Shown here: positions 4,151-8,283 of the stretch, one piece after another
Layout of the letters: each line of letters begins with the position of its first letter
How positions within the stretch are numbered: position 1 is the first letter of the stretch
NCBI GenBank assembly: GCA_947626215.1
Contig: CANQRJ010000060.1
Location: forward strand, 1-8,283
Length of the DNA: 8,283 nt
Source: an uncultured Bacilli bacterium
GTDB lineage: Bacteria > Bacillota_I > Bacilli_A > RF39 > UBA660
Direction: 5' to 3'
Position numbers and translations under genes: made by a program
Notes under the pieces: generated by a model
What the model saw: only the letters and a program-made list of their open reading frames with translations
Database searches by the model: none
What the model was told of the DNA's origin: nothing

Positions 4151-5911
4151 ATGTTAAAATTATTTAAAAATTTAGGCAAAAGAGAATGGTTCTTTTTTGC
4201 TCTTGCCATCTGTTTTATTTTAGGACAAGTATGGCTTGATTTAAAAATGCCTGATTATATGTCTGAAATAACGGTCTTAGTTCAATCTGAAGGAAGTAGC
4301 ATGAAAGATATTTTAATCAATGGGGGATTTATGCTTTTATGTGCTTTAGGAAGTTTAATTTCATCTTTTTTAGTCGGGTATTTCGCATCTAACATTGCCG
4401 CGACGTTTTCTAAAAATACAAGAAAAAAATTATTTGTAAAAGTAGAGAATATGGCGATGGAAGATATTAAAAAATTTCAAACAAGCAGTTTAATTACAAG
4501 AACAACCAATGATATTACTCAAGTGGAAATGTTAATCGGAATGGGAATGCAACTTTTAATTCGCGCGCCTATCACGGCCATCTGGGCCATTACCAAAATA
4601 TTAAATAAAAACTTTACGTGGAGTAGCTTAACCGCGGTGGCAGTCGTGATTTTATTAAGTGTCATTATCACTTTGATGTTTATTGTTTTACCAAGATTTA
4701 AGATTGTTCAAAAGTTAATTGATAACTTAAATGGAGTGACGAGAGAAAACCTACAAGGAATCCGTGTCATTCGGGCGTTTAATGCAGAAAATTATCAAGA
4801 AGAAAAATTTGCAAAAGCAAACAATGAATTAACGAATTTACAATTATTTAATCAAAGGATGTTTGCCATATTGTCTCCTATTATGTATTTGGTGATGAAT
4901 GGACTTGCTTTATCTATTTACTTTGTAGGAGCTTATTTAATTAAAGAAGCAATGCTAACAGATAAACTCGCCTTATTTGGAGATATGATTGTCTTTTCTT
5001 CTTATTCGATGCAAGTCATCATGTCCTTTTTAATGCTTGCTATGATTTTCATGATCTTACCAAGAGCCGAGGTCAGTGCAAAACGTATTAATGAAGTATT
5101 AGATACTGAAGAAAAAATAAAAGATGGAAAAATAAGTGAAAATAAAACAGAAGAAATAGGAACTATAGAATTTAAAAATGTAAGTTTCAAATATCCAGAT
5201 GCCGAAGAATATCTTTTAAAAAATATTTCTTTTGAAGTTCAAAAAGGAGAAACGGTTGCTTTTCTAGGTTCAACTGGATCTGGAAAATCTACTTTGATTC
5301 ACTTAATTCCAAGATTTTATGATGTCACCGATGGTAGTATTTTGGTGGATGGAGTCGATGTAAAAGACTATACTTTAAATTCTTTACGTGACAAAATTGG
5401 TTTTGTTCCTCAAAAAGCCGTTTTATTTCATGGGTCTGTCGATTATAATGTGTCCTTTGGTGCTCATCATGCATCCATTTCAAAAGAAAAAATAAAAGAA
5501 GCAATCGAAGTCGCTCAAGCAAAAGACTTTGTAGAAAAAATGGAAGGAAAATACGATGCAGAAATCGCTCAAGGAGGTTCTAATATCTCAGGTGGGCAAA
5601 AACAACGACTTGCCATTGCAAGAGCGATCGCGAAAGATCCAGAAATTTATATTTTTGATGACTCTTTTTCGGCCTTAGATTACAAAACGGATGCTACGTT
5701 AAGAAAAGAATTAAAAAAATATACTAAAAATGCGACGACATTAATTGTTGCCCAAAGAATAGGTACGGTTTTAAATGCCGACAAGATTATTGTATTAGAG
5801 CATGGAGAATGTGTAGGCATGGGGACTCATGAAGAACTTTTAAAAACATGCAAAGTATATCAAGAAATTGCCTACTCACAAGTTACAAAGGAGGAATTAG
5901 AAAATGCATAG
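4151..5911 (+). CDS. Heterodimeric ABC exporter, half with the degenerate ATP site (BmrC/LmrC/TM287-like)
   Basis: This 586-residue half-transporter joins a six-helix membrane domain (about 12-305) to an ATPase domain (about 338-580). ATPase motifs are A-loop Tyr348, Walker A GSTGSGKST (373-381), Q-loop Gln421, signature ISGGQ (479-483), Walker B YIFDD (500-504) and D-loop SALD (507-510). The catalytic Glu after Walker B is Asp504 and the switch His is Gln535 (IVAQR). Both changes mark the non-hydrolysing site in heterodimeric exporters, while its good signature serves the partner's active site. It overlaps the next gene by 8 bp, so the two are coupled and should form one exporter in the cytoplasmic membrane. 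Relatives pump drugs, lipids or peptides; the substrate cannot be read here. ATG 4151 follows AGAAAGGA (4135-4142) at 8 nt. The length is normal for the family. Confidence 0.93.
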   Translation: MLKLFKNLGKREWFFFALAICFILGQVWLDLKMPDYMSEITVLVQSEGSSMKDILINGGFMLLCALGSLISSFLVGYFASNIAATFSKNTRKKLFVKVENMAMEDIKKFQTSSLITRTTNDITQVEMLIGMGMQLLIRAPITAIWAITKILNKNFTWSSLTAVAVVILLSVIITLMFIVLPRFKIVQKLIDNLNGVTRENLQGIRVIRAFNAENYQEEKFAKANNELTNLQLFNQRMFAILSPIMYLVMNGLALSIYFVGAYLIKEAMLTDKLALFGDMIVFSSYSMQVIMSFLMLAMIFMILPRAEVSAKRINEVLDTEEKIKDGKISENKTEEIGTIEFKNVSFKYPDAEEYLLKNISFEVQKGETVAFLGSTGSGKSTLIHLIPRFYDVTDGSILVDGVDVKDYTLNSLRDKIGFVPQKAVLFHGSVDYNVSFGAHHASISKEKIKEAIEVAQAKDFVEKMEGKYDAEIAQGGSNISGGQKQRLAIARAIAKDPEIYIFDDSFSALDYKTDATLRKELKKYTKNATTLIVAQRIGTVLNADKIIVLEHGECVGMGTHEELLKTCKVYQEIAYSQVTKEELENA

Positions 5912-8201
5912 AAATCGTTTTTCAGATCAAACGGCCGAAGATTTTAAAGGGGCTATTCTAAGATTTATAAAAGAATTAAAACGTTTTCGTTTTCTAATTA
6001 TATTATCGATTTTACTTGCCACGGTGGGTTCTATTTTATCGATTCTTGCTCCTAGTAAATTATCGACACTTACCGATGAAATATCAAAAGGTTTAGTAAT
6101 CAATAGGGAAAACTTAGAAACGCTTACCAAAAAAGTCGAAGAAAATTTAAGCCAAAATGAAAGTTGGAGTGAAATTCTTTCATTTCAAATGAATGAACAA
6201 ACCATAAAAAGTATCCTTGCATCCAATGAATATAATGAAGAAGAAAAATCTTTATTCACGTCTTTTGTAAATGATGCAAAAAACATTCCCATGGAAGAAC
6301 AATTAAAAAGATTATTAGAACTTCCAAATTCCATTTTAGAAAAAATGGTTTCTTCTTCGGTTTATAAAGGAGTTTCTATTTCAAAAGAAGATAAAATATT
6401 TTTTTTAAACGCGATAAAAAGGGGAAAGATGGATGAAATTCCTAAAAATATTTTAAGTGTGATGGTAGAAGATGTCACCATAGATGGGGTAGAAATCAAA
6501 AAAGAAGAGATGTTAAGTGCTATAGAACTCTTATCTAATGTGGAAACGCTTGATGGAACAAGTATTTATCAGGCAATCGATAGTATGCCAACGTCGATTC
6601 AAGAAGTCTTAAAACCAAATATGAATATGGATGCCATTATAGCTATTGTTATAACCTTAGTTGGTTTTTATCTCGTCAGTGCTCTTTTTAATTTCATTGA
6701 AGATTTTTCTATGACGACCGTAGCCAACAAATTTGCAAGACTATTAAGAGGAAGAATTTCTCATAAAATTAATTTACTTCCTTTAAAATATTTTGATAAA
6801 CATCAAGCAGGAGATACCTTATCAAGAGTTACAAACGATGTCGATATGATGAGCCAAACGATGAATACTTCGCTTTCTACTTTTGTAAGTGCGAGTGTGT
6901 TATTTATTGGAACTTTAATAATGATGTTTGTCACCAATTGGGTGATGGCTATCACGGCCATTCTTGCAAGCTTATTTGGATTTTTGTTTATGGGAAGTAT
7001 TTTAGGACGTTCTCAAAAATATTTTGTTCAAAGACAAAAAGAATTAGGAAACTTAAATAGTCATATTGAAGAAATTTATTCTGGATTAAATGTAGTAAAA
7101 GCTTATAATGGAATGGACCAAGCAAATGATGAATTTGACATAAGAAACGAAAAATTATATGATTGCAACCGAAAAAGCGTTTTCTTATCTGGCTTAATGA
7201 TGCCGATGATGAATTTTATTGGAAACTTTGGCTATGTTGCCGTTTGTATCGTGGGAGCTCTTCTTACGATGAACGGATCGATTAGTTTTGGTGTGATTGT
7301 AGCCTTCATCTCATATGTTCGATTATTCACGTCTCCTTTAAGTCAAATTGCCCAAGCCGTAAATCAATTACAGTCCACGGCCGCGGCATCTGAAAGAGTG
7401 TTTGAATTTTTAGATGAAGAAGAAATGGACTCTGAAGAAAATGTAAAAGAATATTTACCAAAAGAAAAAGTAAAAGGAAATATTCGTTTTGAACATGTAG
7501 TATTCCAATATGATGGAACCGAAAAACCAACCATTCATGACTTTAATGTCAATGTTCATGCCGGAGAAAAAATTGCGATAGTAGGTCCTACTGGAGCCGG
7601 CAAAACAACGATGGTGAACTTACTGATGAAGTTTTATAATATTAAAGATGGAGATATTTTCATTGATGGTATTTCTACAAAAAATTTAACGAGAAAAAAT
7701 ATTCACGAATTATTTACGATGGTATTACAAGATACTTGGATTTTTGAAGGCACTGTAAAAGAAAATATTAAATATAATAGAACAGATATCAGTGATAAAA
7801 AAATTGAAGAAATTTGTAAAACAGTGGGATTAGATCATTTTATTAAAACATTACCTAATAGTTATGATTCTAAATTAACCGATAATGAATCTGTTTCTTC
7901 AGGTCAACGTCAACTTCTAACCATTGCAAGAGGAATGGTAGAAGATGCGCCTTTCTTAATTCTAGATGAGGCAACAAGTAATGTCGATACAAGAACGGAA
8001 GAATTAGTTCAAAAAGCTATGGATACCTTAATGGAAGGAAGAACTTCATTTATTATCGCTCATCGTTTATCTACCATTAAAAATGCCGATTTAATTTTAG
8101 TTATGAATGAAGGAAATATTATTGAGCAAGGAACCCATGAAGAACTCATGAAGAAAAAAGGATTCTACGCCGATTTATATAACAGTCAATTTGAATTGTA
8201 A
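5904..8201 (+). CDS. Heterodimeric ABC exporter, half with the consensus ATP site and a large extracellular domain (BmrD/LmrD/TM288-like)
   Basis: This 765-residue partner of the preceding half-transporter is about 170-180 residues longer than a usual half. TM1 lies at about 29-49 and TM2 only at about 244-264. Between them a charged, helical segment of about 190 residues should face outside, as BmrD, from memory, has an extracellular domain there. The other membrane helices run to about 480. ATPase motifs are A-loop Tyr536, Walker A GPTGAGKTT (561-569), Q-loop Gln609, signature VSSGQ (664-668), Walker B LILDE (685-689) with catalytic Glu689, D-loop SNVD (692-695) and switch His720. Walker B and His are intact but the signature is altered, exactly complementary to the partner, giving one active and one degenerate site. 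ATG 5904 lies inside the end of the previous gene (overlap ATGCATAG), with AAAGGAGG (5887-5894) inside that gene, which implies translational coupling. No clear terminator follows. Confidence 0.93.
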   Translation: MHRNRFSDQTAEDFKGAILRFIKELKRFRFLIILSILLATVGSILSILAPSKLSTLTDEISKGLVINRENLETLTKKVEENLSQNESWSEILSFQMNEQTIKSILASNEYNEEEKSLFTSFVNDAKNIPMEEQLKRLLELPNSILEKMVSSSVYKGVSISKEDKIFFLNAIKRGKMDEIPKNILSVMVEDVTIDGVEIKKEEMLSAIELLSNVETLDGTSIYQAIDSMPTSIQEVLKPNMNMDAIIAIVITLVGFYLVSALFNFIEDFSMTTVANKFARLLRGRISHKINLLPLKYFDKHQAGDTLSRVTNDVDMMSQTMNTSLSTFVSASVLFIGTLIMMFVTNWVMAITAILASLFGFLFMGSILGRSQKYFVQRQKELGNLNSHIEEIYSGLNVVKAYNGMDQANDEFDIRNEKLYDCNRKSVFLSGLMMPMMNFIGNFGYVAVCIVGALLTMNGSISFGVIVAFISYVRLFTSPLSQIAQAVNQLQSTAAASERVFEFLDEEEMDSEENVKEYLPKEKVKGNIRFEHVVFQYDGTEKPTIHDFNVNVHAGEKIAIVGPTGAGKTTMVNLLMKFYNIKDGDIFIDGISTKNLTRKNIHELFTMVLQDTWIFEGTVKENIKYNRTDISDKKIEEICKTVGLDHFIKTLPNSYDSKLTDNESVSSGQRQLLTIARGMVEDAPFLILDEATSNVDTRTEELVQKAMDTLMEGRTSFIIAHRLSTIKNADLILVMNEGNIIEQGTHEELMKKKGFYADLYNSQFEL

Positions 8202-8235
8202 AAAAAATGTAAAAATAAAATGGAAACCTTGATTC

Positions 8236-8244
8236 GGGGGGGGG
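8236..8244 (+). repeat. Homopolymer of nine G
   Basis: Nine consecutive G stand out in this AT-rich DNA. They lie between the exporter and a possible new start codon at 8250 and could act as, or overlap, its ribosome binding site. Such tracts are prone to slippage, both in cells and in sequencing. Confidence 0.9.
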
Positions 8245-8249
8245 TTGTA

Positions 8250-8283
8250 GTGATAAAATCATTCTATAAGAGTAGAGTGATTT
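8250..8283 (+). CDS. Possible start of a further gene (3' end outside window)
   Basis: GTG at 8250 opens a frame that stays open to the window edge and would encode MIKSFYKSRVI. The preceding G run (8236-8244) is 5 nt away and could serve as a ribosome binding site, much as the fic site is AAGGGGGTGA. A basic N-terminus would suit a membrane or exported protein, but eleven codons prove nothing. There is no recognisable family. Confidence 0.3.
   Translation, partial: MIKSFYKSRVI

Noticed and set aside
1..8283. Mycoplasma-type genetic code, CRISPR arrays, or complete insertion sequences
   Set aside because: Trp is encoded by TGG and no gene needs TGA read-through; no regularly spaced direct repeats were seen; no transposase with flanking inverted repeats was found beyond the Rpn-like tail.

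Overview
The window is AT-rich with A/T-biased codons, strong AAGGAGG-type ribosome binding sites, U-tailed intrinsic terminators and near-consensus TTGACA/TATAAT promoters. Trp is TGG and every complete gene ends in TAA or TAG, with no in-frame TGA. This fits a low-GC Gram-positive bacterium (Bacilli, Erysipelotrichia or relatives, probably host-associated) using the standard bacterial code. The species cannot be read from the sequence.

Layout, left to right. (1) Positions 1-123 are the 3' tail of a gene resembling Rpn-family nucleases/transposases, followed by a terminator. (2) A two-gene unit encodes a small STAS-domain protein and a SigF/SigB/SigG-type sigma factor. It looks like spoIIA without the anti-sigma kinase gene, and the STAS protein lacks the phosphorylatable serine. 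(3) A tRNA-Arg(CCT) lies on the minus strand with its own terminator. (4) Diverging from it is a strong promoter driving a non-coding transcript of about 610 nt. Its ends pair through a 24-bp helix (1540-1563 with 2082-2105), several local hairpins lie inside, and it ends in an intrinsic terminator. It resembles the large ornate RNAs (ROOL, GOLLD, OLE); ROOL is my best guess but is unconfirmed. (5) The 3' arm of that terminator also supplies the -35 box of a consensus promoter for a Fic-domain protein. (6) An EcsC-family protein stands alone between terminators. (7) Two overlapping genes encode a heterodimeric ABC exporter of the BmrCD/LmrCD/TM287-288 type. One half has a degenerate ATP site, and the other has an unusually large extracellular insertion of about 190 residues between TM1 and TM2. 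(8) A run of nine G precedes what may be the start of another gene at the right edge.

The protein genes fall into separate transcription units, most closed by a visible hairpin terminator, so the window is not one pathway. The tight functional pairs are STAS/sigma and the two ABC half-transporters. The feature most worth following is the large structured RNA with its tRNA and fic neighbours.
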